The position numbers and the translations under genes are program-made. Of a stretch of DNA of 64,000 nucleotides, positions 16,758 through 25,299 are shown piece by piece (within the stretch, counting starts at the first letter, position 1; every line of letters begins with the position of its first letter). The DNA comes from Bin87 sp965261195 (GTDB taxonomy: Bacteria; Chloroflexota; Dehalococcoidia; Lucifugimonadales; UBA3495), in contig OZ253455.1 in the NCBI GenBank assembly GCA_965261195.1, positions 3,782,001 to 3,846,000 of the forward strand, in the 5' to 3' direction. The notes under the pieces were generated by a model, which worked only from the letters and a program-made list of their open reading frames with translations, was not told where the DNA came from and did no database searches.

Positions 16758-17108
16758 CTAGTCCCCGGAACCCGCCGGTGGGGGCAACGGTCCGTGGCCG
16801 TGCCCGTTTCCATTCCCGCTGTAATCGCCCTCGTCGTCATCGCTGAACACCCGGATTTCAGTGCCCTGAAACACATGGTACAGGTGCGATTCCCGCTCTG
16901 AACCCACGGTGTTCAGCATATCGGCGTCGATGTCGGCGATAATTTCCTCAATCTGTTCTGGAGTCAGACTTTGGTCGATGGCGATGGCGATATGCGCTAT
17001 TCCGGGCAGAAAGTGAGTGTCGATTCGGCCCACCGCATTCTCCCCGTCCAGGATCAGAAACGCCTCTGAATTGGCGGTGCGGACTTCACGTTCGTAGTCG
17101 TAAGGCAC
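16758..17108 (-). CDS. conserved hypothetical protein with acidic, Gly/His-rich tail
   Basis: This predicted cytoplasmic protein has 116 residues. Residues 1-85 form a compact alpha/beta-looking domain (EAFLILDGENAVGRIDTHFL, then an amphipathic helix after SLTPEQIEEIIADID). The tail contains DDDEGDYSGNGNGHGHG and a proline-rich end, and is probably disordered. I do not recognise a family. GTG at 17108 is chosen because GGGAG lies 12 bases upstream and it begins 10 bases after the proA stop; a TTG at 17150 would overlap proA by 32 bases. It is likely the third gene of a proB-proA operon, but nothing ties it to proline synthesis. Confidence 0.6.
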   Translation of the reverse strand: MPYDYEREVRTANSEAFLILDGENAVGRIDTHFLPGIAHIAIAIDQSLTPEQIEEIIADIDADMLNTVGSERESHLYHVFQGTEIRVFSDDDEGDYSGNGNGHGHGPLPPPAGSGD

Positions 17109-17118
17109 GGTTGTTACT

Positions 17119-18390
17119 TCACTCCCGTATCTGGCCGTTGCCGCGCACAATCCACTTATAGGATGTCAACTCGCGCAGGCCGAGGGGGCCGCGGGCGTGA
17201 TACTTCTGGGTGCTGATCCCCACCTCCGCGCCCAGGCCGAACTGAGAGCCATCGGTGAACCGCGTACTGGTGTTGTGATACACGGCGGCGGCATCTACCT
17301 CGTTCAGAAAACGCTGGGCGGCTTCGTGGTCCTGGGTTACGATGGCTTCAGAGTGCCCCGAACCGTAAACTTGGATGTGATTCAGCGCATCGTCCAGGCT
17401 ATCCACGATTTTCACGGCGGCGATGAGAGCGAGGAACTCCCGGCCCCAGTCATCCTCATTGGCCGGCGTCGTGCGCAGCCCTGCTCCGGGCCCCAGGATG
17501 CTTAAGGCCCGATGGTCACAACGCATCTCAACTCCGGCGTCGTTCAGTCGGGACGCAATCTCAGGCAAACAGCGCGCCGCAGCCTCCGAATGAATCAGCA
17601 CCGCATCCAGGGCGTTGCACACCGTGGGTCGCTGAACTTTGGCGTTAAAGATGATGTTGGCGGCCATGTCTGTGTCGGCGTCGCGGTCAACGTAGGTGTG
17701 GCACACGCCGACCCCTCCGGTGAGCACCGGCATGGTCGCTTTCGCCGCCACAAAATTAATCAAGTCGCTGCCACCACGGGGAACCAGCAGGTTGATGTGT
17801 TGCTTCATCCCCAACATTACATCTACCAGAGAGCGGTCGGTGTCATTGACGAATTGCACGGCGTCGGTGGGCAAACCCGCTTCGCCCATAGCCCGATGAA
17901 CCAACGCCACCAGCGCCGAGTTGGAGCGCAGGGTTTCTTTACCGCCCCGCAGGATACAGGCGTTGCCCGATTTGAGCGCGAGCGAAACGATGTCAGTGGT
18001 AACGTTGGGCCGGCTCTCGTAGATGCTGGCAATAACGCCCAGAGGGATGCGGCGTTTTTCCACTTCCAGCCCGTTTTCCATCACAAAAGATTCCAGGAGT
18101 TCACCCGCCGGGTCGGGCAGCGCAGCAACCCCTCGAACATCGGCGGCCATGCCGTTCAGGCGGTCCGGCGTGAGCAACAGGCGATCCAAAAACGCATCGC
18201 TGATGCCAGCGTCTTGGGCATCTCGGTAATCGGCGGCGTTGGCTTCCAGCACCGCGCTTTGCTCGGTTTCCAGTACGCTGGCCAGGTTCTGTAAGGTGTG
18301 GTTTTTAGCGCCCGTCGGCAACCGGGCCAGCGCCGACGATGCGGCTTGGGCGGCGGCGCCTTGTTGGTAAAGTAAGTCGGCGGCGGTCAT
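17119..18390 (-). CDS. proA: glutamate-5-semialdehyde dehydrogenase
   Basis: This 423-residue enzyme reduces glutamyl-5-phosphate to glutamate-5-semialdehyde with NADPH in proline synthesis. It has the aldehyde dehydrogenase fold. The catalytic cysteine is C258 in QRPTVCNALD, and the NADP-binding LKSGNACILRGGKE segment covers about 139-152. The C-terminal GPLGLRELTSYKW is diagnostic of ProA. ATG at 18390 has AGGAG upstream. It lies 29 bases after proB, the enzyme that makes its unstable substrate. Confidence 0.96.
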   Translation of the reverse strand: MTAADLLYQQGAAAQAASSALARLPTGAKNHTLQNLASVLETEQSAVLEANAADYRDAQDAGISDAFLDRLLLTPDRLNGMAADVRGVAALPDPAGELLESFVMENGLEVEKRRIPLGVIASIYESRPNVTTDIVSLALKSGNACILRGGKETLRSNSALVALVHRAMGEAGLPTDAVQFVNDTDRSLVDVMLGMKQHINLLVPRGGSDLINFVAAKATMPVLTGGVGVCHTYVDRDADTDMAANIIFNAKVQRPTVCNALDAVLIHSEAAARCLPEIASRLNDAGVEMRCDHRALSILGPGAGLRTTPANEDDWGREFLALIAAVKIVDSLDDALNHIQVYGSGHSEAIVTQDHEAAQRFLNEVDAAAVYHNTSTRFTDGSQFGLGAEVGISTQKYHARGPLGLRELTSYKWIVRGNGQIRE

Positions 18391-18419
18391 CGGTTGTCTC
18401 CTGAATGCCAGGGCGGCGG

Positions 18420-19583
18420 CTACAGCAACACCAAGTTGTTGCGATGTACCACTTCCTGGCCGTATTGGTAGCCGAGCGTATCAACTATGCGGTCGGAACG
18501 AATCCCGCGGATGAGACCGATGTCTCCGGCTGAGTAATTGGAGATCCCACAGGCCACCTGGCTCCCAACCTCATCTACTACGTAAATAATATCGCCCCGG
18601 CCAAAATCCCCCACCACACCCCGAACGCCCGCCGGCAGGAGACTGACGCCGTTGCGTCGCAAAGCGGACACCGCGCCAGCGTCCACCACAACGGCGTGGG
18701 AATCGCTGTCGCCGGCGCAGCTAATCATCCAGCGCTTGCGGGCTTCCAACTTGCTGTCCGCCGGTCGGAAGTAGGTGCCAGTCGGTTCGCCGGCTATGGT
18801 GCGCAGAACTACGTTATCATCGCGCCCGCGGCAAATGGTCATGGCGATACCGGACGTGGTAACCAGTCGGGCGGCATCGAGTTTCGTCGGCATACCACCC
18901 CGGGCCCAGGCGTTGCGATGCCGCCCCGCCATGGCAGTCACGCCGTCATCCACCAGATTGACTACCGGGACCCGGGTGGCGCTGGGATCGGATTTGGGGT
19001 CGGCGGTGTACAGGCCGTCCACATCGGAAAGGATGATGAGCAAGTCTGCGTCGATGAGGGCGGCGATCAGAGCGGAAAGGCGGTCGTTGTCGCCAAACAC
19101 TTCGCCAATCTCATCCGAAGCCACCACGTCGTTTTCGTTTACGATGGGCACAATGCCCAACTCGAGCAAAGCAAGCAGCGTGTTGCGGATGTTGAGGTAT
19201 GACTGACGTTGAGTCGTGTCATTTATTGTCAGCAGCGCCTGCGCTACGCAAACACCATGTTGGCCGAATAGCTCCGTGTAGGTCTGCATCAGCCGGCCCT
19301 GGCCCAATGCCGCCAGCACCTGCCTCGTTGAGATGTCAGGCAGATCCGGCACGTTGTTGGACTCGGCCAAAACCTGCCGGCCCGCTGCAATTGCCCCCGA
19401 AGTTACCAGTAGAATCTGAACCTGTTGCTCGTTCACCAACTGGCTGATTTGCCGCACCAAATCGGCCATCACTGTAGTGTCCAGAGCTACGGACTTTGAT
19501 GCGCCGTCGGAACTGTTGCCGGTAAGCACGTTGGTGCCGGCTTTCACTACCACTCGATGGTAAACAGGAGACTTCATTGCCAT
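18420..19583 (-). CDS. proB: glutamate 5-kinase
   Basis: This 387-residue kinase catalyses the first step of proline synthesis. The amino acid kinase domain (about 8-265) begins with VVVKAGTNVLTG and includes PIVNENDVVASDEIGEVFGDND, which binds glutamate. A PUA domain occupies about 290-370 (AVVVDAGAVSALRRNG). Full-length ProB with PUA is usually 365-380 residues. ATG at 19583 or the ATG two codons later are both possible. An extended -10 promoter lies about 80 bases upstream. In other bacteria ProB is feedback-inhibited by proline; this is expected here but not visible in sequence. Confidence 0.95.
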   Translation of the reverse strand: MAMKSPVYHRVVVKAGTNVLTGNSSDGASKSVALDTTVMADLVRQISQLVNEQQVQILLVTSGAIAAGRQVLAESNNVPDLPDISTRQVLAALGQGRLMQTYTELFGQHGVCVAQALLTINDTTQRQSYLNIRNTLLALLELGIVPIVNENDVVASDEIGEVFGDNDRLSALIAALIDADLLIILSDVDGLYTADPKSDPSATRVPVVNLVDDGVTAMAGRHRNAWARGGMPTKLDAARLVTTSGIAMTICRGRDDNVVLRTIAGEPTGTYFRPADSKLEARKRWMISCAGDSDSHAVVVDAGAVSALRRNGVSLLPAGVRGVVGDFGRGDIIYVVDEVGSQVACGISNYSAGDIGLIRGIRSDRIVDTLGYQYGQEVVHRNNLVLL

Positions 19584-19664
19584 TTGCCGGGCATCGATAG
19601 CATGAAACTAAGTATGGTTTCGCAGCAGGAATTCGCAGATAGGGCGGACTAGCCAGTAACGTGA

Positions 19665-19673
19665 ATTATATCA
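19665..19673 (-). promoter_or_regulatory. extended -10 promoter for proB-proA
   Basis: Read on the minus strand, TGATATAAT is an exact match to the extended -10 consensus. Transcription would begin near 19658, about 75 bases upstream of proB. The mfd promoter faces the other way about 20 bases to the right. Confidence 0.55.
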
Positions 19674-19690
19674 CGCAACATTCACTCACC

Positions 19691-19720
19691 TTGAAAACCC
19701 ACGGGCCGAAGGCGTAAAAT
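19691..19720 (+). promoter_or_regulatory. sigma70-type promoter for mfd
   Basis: TTGAAA at 19691-19696 and TAAAAT at 19715-19720, spaced by 18 bases, each match five of six consensus positions. The predicted leader before the ATG at 19810 is about 83 bases. Confidence 0.6.
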
Positions 19721-19809
19721 TGTCGCACGGGGCTGGCCTGTGGTCAGTCCCGTATCGGTGTGTGGCACACGCCCTTTGTCGCCAGGCAACTCAATCGGAC
19801 GAGAAGAAT

Positions 19810-22800
19810 ATGGCCCTGACCGGATTGCTTTCTTTACTGGGATCAAAGCCGTGGATGCAGCGGCATCTGCGCAATTTACGTGCCGAAAAAGCGCAAGCCA
19901 GTTTGACGGTGCAATCCGACCACCAACCGGTGTACGTCGGCGCCCTTTGGCATCTGCAACAGCGGCCAATCGTAGTAATCACGCCCCGCCTGGAAGACGC
20001 CCGGCGTTTGCACGACCAGCTGCTAACCTACCTGGGCGAGGACGCTCCGGTATTCCTGTTGCCCGAACCGGAAGTGCTGCCCTTCGAGCGATTGGCGGTT
20101 GATGCCCGCTCGATGAATCAGCGGCTGACGGCGTTAGGGGCGCTGGCAACTCTGGGGCCGGCTGACGCGGACGAAATTCCTCCATTGGTGGTCACCTCGG
20201 TCTCGGCAGCCCTGCGCCTGACGCTGCCGCCGCATCTGGTAGCAGGTAAACACCCTACGGCCCATCACCCCGACTGCCTGCAGAAAGGTGGCCGCATCCA
20301 TTCCCGCGACGCTTTGCTGTCGGCCTGGGTCGAATTGGGATACCGGAATGAACCCCAGGTTGACGCGCCGGGCAGTTTCAGCCTGCGGGGGGGCATCCTG
20401 GATGTGTTCCCCCCCGACGCGGAACTCCCGTACCGCATCGAGTTGTGGGACGACGAGATCGACACCATTCGCAGGTTCGACCCCGAAACGCAACGGTCGG
20501 TGGAGGAGGCAGACCAGGTTCGCGTCATCGCTGCCGCCGAGCAGTTGCCCGACCTGGTTGGCCCGGATGCTTTCGACGAGCGCCGCCGCCACATCGATCT
20601 TTCACCGTGTTCTTCGGGCGCGGTCGCGCGGTTTCAGGAGGAGTTGGGTAGCTTGCTGGCCCACCCGAATCCGGAAACGGTGTCCTTCTACAACGGCCTG
20701 CTCAACAGCAACACCTTCGCCGAATACCTGCCCGTTGACACTTTGGTCGTTTTCGACCGGCCCGCTCGACTGAAAGAAGAAGCGGAAGAGCAGGCCGAGA
20801 AATACGTCCAGCAACGCGAAACCCGCCAGCAGCGCGGCGAACTGCCCTACGGCTTCCCCTCACCCAACACCGACTGGAGCACGCTGTTGGAGCAAATGGA
20901 TGGGGCCGGCATTGCCACGGTGGGCCTGGAACGCTGGGCCACTGACAACGACGATCAGGTTGTGCAGCCGTTGCCCGATACAATGGCGGGCCTGACGTTT
21001 TTCACTGCTGACGTGGCGGCCCGAGTTAGCAACGGCGGCGCAGTCGTTGCCGTTAGTCAACACGCCAGCCGGTTGGAAGAAGTCCTGAGCGATGCCGGCG
21101 TGAAGTCCCAGTTGGTGGAAACATTGCCGACTCGGCCCAGGAGCGGCCAGGTGTATTTGATTGCCGGCGGCCTGCGTAAGGGTTGGCAAGCCGAAGGATC
21201 CGAGACCAACTCCGCGGTAGCCGTGTATAGCGACGCCGAGTTGTTTGGCACGGTCAAGGAACGTCGTTATCGAGCGCCTCGGGTCAGGCGAGATATGGGC
21301 GAAGCTGTAACGCTGGCCGAATTGACCCCCGGCAGCTACGTGGTTCACATTGACCATGGGGTGGCCCGTTTCGCCGGAACAACTCACCTGGATACTCCCG
21401 GCGACGAACGGGAATATCTGGTGCTGGAATATGCTGGCGATGACCGGTTGTATGTGCCCACCGAGCAGCTGGATCGGTTGGGGTCATACGTCGCCGCCAC
21501 CGACGAGCAACCGACACTAACCCGATTGGGCGGCAACGAATGGCAGCGCATCAAAGAGCGGGCCAAAGGCGCAGCACGTGAAATCGCAGAGGAGTTGCTC
21601 CGCCTCTACGCCACGCGCGAATCCGTGGACGGCCATCGCTTTGGGCCGGACGAGACCTGGCAACGCGATCTGGAAGACTCCTTCCCCTACGTGGAGACGC
21701 CCGACCAGATGCGCGCCATCGACGAAGTGAAAGGCGACATGGAAGTTGCCCGCCCGATGGACCGTCTGATCTGCGGAGATGTGGGCTACGGCAAAACCGA
21801 AGTTGCGCTGCGAGCGGCATTCAAAGCGGTGAACGAAGGTATGCAGGTGGCCGTGTTGGTGCCAACCACCGTCCTGGCCCAACAGCACTACGCCACGTTT
21901 GCCGAACGGTTGGCGCCGTACCCGGTTAAGGTTGACGTATTGAGCAGGTTCCGCACCCACAAGGAGCAGGCCGCCGTGGTCAATGCCGCCAAGACCGGCG
22001 GTGTCGATATCGTCATCGGTACGCACCGAATCTTGCAGAAGGACGTGGCGTTCAGCAACCTGGGGCTCGTGATTGTGGACGAAGAACACCGGTTCGGCGT
22101 GGCCCACAAAGAACGGTTGAAGCAGATGCGCGCTGAGGTGGACGTGCTCACCCTCAGCGCCACGCCCATTCCACGTACCCTGCACATGGCGCTGGCCGGC
22201 GTCCGGGACATGAGCGTCATCCATACGCCGCCCGAAGCCCGTTTGCCGGTGCGGACTTTCATTTCAGAAGACAGCGGTGAACTGGTGCGCGAGGCAATCC
22301 TGCGGGAAATCGAACGCGACGGGCAGGTGTTTTTCCTGCATAACCGCGTCCGCACTATCCACCAGGTGGCCGAAGGGATCAGCAAGTTGGTTCCGGAAGC
22401 GCGGGTCTTGGTGGGCCACGGCCAGATGCCGGAAAACGAGCTGGAAGACGTGATGGTTGAGTTCTCCAATCGCGAAGCCGACGTTCTGGTTTGCACCACC
22501 ATCATTGAGTCCGGTCTGGATATGCCCAACGTTAACACCATCATCATCGACCGTGCCGACCGGTTCGGCCTGGCTCAGCTCTACCAGCTGCGCGGACGGG
22601 TCGGACGCGGCGACCATCGGGCCTACGCCTACCTGCTGCTGCCTGACAATGGGGAGATAACCGAAGCAGCCAGCCAGCGCATTCACGCCATTCTGGAAGC
22701 CACGGAACTCGGCGCCGGATTCCGCGTTGCCATGCGCGACCTGGAAATTCGCGGCGCCGGCAACCTGTTGGGAGCCGACCAAAGTGGTCAGATTCATGCC

Positions 22801-23466
22801 GTAGGGCTGAATCTGTACTCGCAACTGCTGAGCCAGGCCGTTGAAGAACTTAGTCGCAATGGCAATGGTTCGGTCCAGACTGAAATTGTGCCACCCCCGC
22901 GCATCGATCTAGCGATACCGGCCAGCATACCGGAGAGCTATATTGCCCACCTGCCGGCGCGCCTGGCGTTCTATCAGCGGCTGTCGCAGATAACCGACCG
23001 CACCCGCATCGCAGCAGTACGCTCTGATATGCAAGACCGTTTCGGCCCGCCACCCAACGAAGTGGATAACCTTTTGGCGGTAACAGACCTGCGTTGCCTC
23101 GCCACCGCCGCCGGAGTTGAATCGCTCACCTCTCCAACCGCCGGCACCGTTACGGTAGTGTTCCGTGAAGCAATCGGCGATGCAAGGCTCGCGTTGCAAA
23201 AAACGCTGGGAACAGCGGTAAAGGTGGGTCGGCGGGACCTGGAAGTGCGGGTGTCCGCCGATACGGATTACGGATTGACGCGGTTGGGCCGGATATTGCG
23301 CCGGGTGATTGCCTTCATTGATGAGATGAACGAGGCGATGCAGGCGGCCCAGGCAGCATCCGGCGACACTGCTCCCCCCGCAGAGGACGACCGCAGCGGC
23401 GACGTCCAGCGCCCGGGTCGTCGCCGCAATCGCAACCGAACCAGGCAACCCGCCGCCGCCGATTGA
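19810..23466 (+). CDS. mfd: transcription-repair coupling factor
   Basis: This 1218-residue translocase removes stalled RNA polymerase and recruits UvrA. Domains in order: UvrB-like N-terminal module (about 1-260), a linker region, the CarD-like RNA polymerase interaction domain (about 505-565, PGSYVVHIDHGVARF), the SF2 translocase motor with Walker A GDVGYGKTE at about 655-663 and DEEHRFG at about 757-763, and the C-terminal TRCF domain (about 1035-1135). The tail is a basic, Arg/Asn-rich extension (PGRRRNRNRTRQ) of uncertain role. ATG at 19810 has GAGAAG upstream; an in-frame start at 19720 would add 30 residues unlike the family. It stops 3 bases before the convergent DUF4349 gene. Confidence 0.96.
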   Translation: MALTGLLSLLGSKPWMQRHLRNLRAEKAQASLTVQSDHQPVYVGALWHLQQRPIVVITPRLEDARRLHDQLLTYLGEDAPVFLLPEPEVLPFERLAVDARSMNQRLTALGALATLGPADADEIPPLVVTSVSAALRLTLPPHLVAGKHPTAHHPDCLQKGGRIHSRDALLSAWVELGYRNEPQVDAPGSFSLRGGILDVFPPDAELPYRIELWDDEIDTIRRFDPETQRSVEEADQVRVIAAAEQLPDLVGPDAFDERRRHIDLSPCSSGAVARFQEELGSLLAHPNPETVSFYNGLLNSNTFAEYLPVDTLVVFDRPARLKEEAEEQAEKYVQQRETRQQRGELPYGFPSPNTDWSTLLEQMDGAGIATVGLERWATDNDDQVVQPLPDTMAGLTFFTADVAARVSNGGAVVAVSQHASRLEEVLSDAGVKSQLVETLPTRPRSGQVYLIAGGLRKGWQAEGSETNSAVAVYSDAELFGTVKERRYRAPRVRRDMGEAVTLAELTPGSYVVHIDHGVARFAGTTHLDTPGDEREYLVLEYAGDDRLYVPTEQLDRLGSYVAATDEQPTLTRLGGNEWQRIKERAKGAAREIAEELLRLYATRESVDGHRFGPDETWQRDLEDSFPYVETPDQMRAIDEVKGDMEVARPMDRLICGDVGYGKTEVALRAAFKAVNEGMQVAVLVPTTVLAQQHYATFAERLAPYPVKVDVLSRFRTHKEQAAVVNAAKTGGVDIVIGTHRILQKDVAFSNLGLVIVDEEHRFGVAHKERLKQMRAEVDVLTLSATPIPRTLHMALAGVRDMSVIHTPPEARLPVRTFISEDSGELVREAILREIERDGQVFFLHNRVRTIHQVAEGISKLVPEARVLVGHGQMPENELEDVMVEFSNREADVLVCTTIIESGLDMPNVNTIIIDRADRFGLAQLYQLRGRVGRGDHRAYAYLLLPDNGEITEAASQRIHAILEATELGAGFRVAMRDLEIRGAGNLLGADQSGQIHAVGLNLYSQLLSQAVEELSRNGNGSVQTEIVPPPRIDLAIPASIPESYIAHLPARLAFYQRLSQITDRTRIAAVRSDMQDRFGPPPNEVDNLLAVTDLRCLATAAGVESLTSPTAGTVTVVFREAIGDARLALQKTLGTAVKVGRRDLEVRVSADTDYGLTRLGRILRRVIAFIDEMNEAMQAAQAASGDTAPPAEDDRSGDVQRPGRRRNRNRTRQPAAAD

Positions 23467-23469
23467 ATG

Positions 23470-25011
23470 CTAAGGCGCATCGCCGCCGCTGGCGTTGATG
23501 CTCATGACGTTGCTTTGACTACGCCGGCGACGCATGATTGCAATAATGGTTACCGTTGCGATACCGGCCGCGATTAAGACAACCATCACCCCGGCGGCTA
23601 TCCAGCTCGGCGAAAAGCCCGGGCCATTGCCCACCGTGAGATTCAACCTGGCGTTGGGCGCATCGTTGGCGGCCTGCTGCCCACTGGCGCTAAACATCCA
23701 GTTGTCGGTTTTGCCCAGGGTAGCGGCGTAGTCCATTACAGCACGCAGGTCGGTAGAGTTGACCACTAACTCCAGATCGATTTGAACGGAATCGCTATCG
23801 TCCTGTCTGCGTTCGTCGAGGCGGTTAACATAACCGCCGACTGATAGGGTCCGCTGCCGGATTTGCTCGACGACTGCGGCCGGATCGTCGGCAGTCAGAC
23901 GCAGAGCTGCGTTGATATCCACATTGGAGCGGACGGTCAGATTCAGCCGGGCGTTGGGAACATCGCCGGAGGGCGGTTCGCCAACGGAGCTGAGCTGGCG
24001 GTCAAAGGAGTCCCCCAGCGTTGCCGCGTACTCCATCAGGCCACCAAGATCGGTAGATTTGACCAAAACAGTCAACTCTACTACCTGTTCCTCTTCTTGC
24101 TGATATTCGTGCTTGCTGCCGATGAAGCCGCCCAATGCCTCAACGCGGGCGATGACGGCGTCGGCTACCGCCGCCGGGTCGCCTACGTACAGGGTGAGCG
24201 AGCCGTTGGGCGGTTCGGCGGCGAAGCGACCCGGCAGCGTCAAATTTACGGTAATCAGCGAGGTGGCCACGCGGTTGGCCAAGTCGCGTTGCGTAGCTTC
24301 AACGCGTTCTATATCCGCGCGGACTTCGGCAAGACGACGCTCAATGTTGATGACGTCCTCGACCGTCGGGGCGTTCTCCAGCAAGGTGATCAGCCGCGCT
24401 TCCTGCGTGTACCAGGCGGTCAAGTGTGCCTCGTTGTCAATCAGGCGCTCGGTAACGTCGGTTGACGTGATGCCCTCATCGACAACCCGACCGAGTGCGC
24501 GGAAAGTGTCCATGGTGTTGGCCAGGCGGTCGGCCGGGACGCGCACCGCAATGGTTGCTCCGCGATAGCCGCCCTCCCCGTAGATTTGGGACGATTCCAG
24601 CCAGCCGCCGCGCTGGGTCGCTACCTCTTCGACTTGCCGCACCAACCGGTCGATGTCCGACACTTCAAGACCAATCCACGCCTCAACAATGAGCTGTCTG
24701 CCCGCTTGAGGTTGTGCGGGTGGCTGGCCTTGCTGAGACGCCGCCATAGGGGTCGGGGCCGCCTCGGCAACTGCTTTCTGCATTTCAGTATTGGCCCCGG
24801 AAACAGGCGCGGCCGACATAGAGACAGGAGATTCGGTGGCGGCCGGCGACCGGTCGTAGTCCAGGGAGCCGCTTGCCGTATCGGAATCTTCCGATGTGTA
24901 AATCGCTTCGGGTGCGGCGGCGCCACCACACCCCAGAAGCACGGCTGCGATTATGGCGGTCATCACGAGTGTGAGAGTAGTGAACCGAATCCGATGGTTG
25001 GCTATCCGCAT
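23470..25011 (-). CDS. DUF4349-type lipoprotein with duplicated modules
   Basis: This 513-residue predicted lipoprotein starts with a positively charged segment, a hydrophobic stretch and the lipobox LLGC (C28). A Ser/Thr/Pro/Gln-rich spacer (30-105) leads to a DUF4349-like domain (about 106-262) with an internal coiled coil (about 205-250). Two further homologous modules follow at about 278-360 and 376-460. Each begins with DPAAV, contains ST(D)L..(V/L)M(D/E)YAATLG and ends with NARLNLTV. A membrane segment lies at about 470-492, followed by a basic RRRRSQ stop-transfer and a short tail. The protein may thus be anchored at both ends. Function is unknown. ATG at 25011 has GGAGAAAAG upstream and a TATTAT box further upstream. 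Confidence 0.8.
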   Translation of the reverse strand: MRIANHRIRFTTLTLVMTAIIAAVLLGCGGAAAPEAIYTSEDSDTASGSLDYDRSPAATESPVSMSAAPVSGANTEMQKAVAEAAPTPMAASQQGQPPAQPQAGRQLIVEAWIGLEVSDIDRLVRQVEEVATQRGGWLESSQIYGEGGYRGATIAVRVPADRLANTMDTFRALGRVVDEGITSTDVTERLIDNEAHLTAWYTQEARLITLLENAPTVEDVINIERRLAEVRADIERVEATQRDLANRVATSLITVNLTLPGRFAAEPPNGSLTLYVGDPAAVADAVIARVEALGGFIGSKHEYQQEEEQVVELTVLVKSTDLGGLMEYAATLGDSFDRQLSSVGEPPSGDVPNARLNLTVRSNVDINAALRLTADDPAAVVEQIRQRTLSVGGYVNRLDERRQDDSDSVQIDLELVVNSTDLRAVMDYAATLGKTDNWMFSASGQQAANDAPNARLNLTVGNGPGFSPSWIAAGVMVVLIAAGIATVTIIAIMRRRRSQSNVMSINASGGDAP

Positions 25012-25069
25012 GGTCTTTTCTCCAGCTTGAACTGCAATATCTATAATACGGTATTGCTCTCTTTGCGGA

Positions 25070-25101
25070 TTGACGGCACAAGTGGTTTCTCATGGTATTA
25101 T
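25070..25101 (+). promoter_or_regulatory. promoter for tRNA-Pro
   Basis: TTGACG at 25070-25075 and the extended -10 TGGTATTAT at 25093-25101 (20-base spacing to the TATTAT) would start transcription about 5 bases before the tRNA. Confidence 0.5.
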
Positions 25102-25113
25102 TAATCATATAGT

Positions 25114-25189
25114 CGGGGTGTAGCGCAGTGGCTAGCGCGCCACGTTCGGGACGTGGAGGTCGGTGGTTCGAATCCACTCACCCCGACCA
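25114..25189 (+). tRNA. tRNA-Pro (anticodon CGG)
   Basis: A full cloverleaf can be drawn: acceptor CGGGGTG pairs with CACCCCG, D stem GCGC/GCGC, anticodon stem CCACG/CGTGG with loop TTCGGGA, and T stem GGTGG/CCACT with TTCGAAT loop. The loop gives anticodon CGG, reading CCG proline codons. The 73-base body is followed by a genomically encoded CCA at 25187-25189. Confidence 0.96.
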
Positions 25190-25260
25190 TCTCTTTGCCT
25201 TGATGCGTTCGCCCTACGGTGGCATCCTGCGTTGATGCACCGGGCCCATTGGTTCCTCAC

Positions 25261-25269
25261 TGCTATAAT
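25261..25269 (+). promoter_or_regulatory. extended -10 promoter for the FAD-linked oxidase gene
   Basis: TGCTATAAT is an exact extended -10 match, 31 bases upstream of the ATG at 25300. No -35 box is visible. Confidence 0.5.
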
Positions 25270-25299
25270 GTCGGCAGCACAATCGTCAGGAGGCACAGG

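Noticed and set aside
25042..25047. Plus-strand TATAAT upstream of tRNA-Pro
   Set aside because: It is too far from the tRNA and lacks a -35 box; the promoter at 25070-25101 is better placed.
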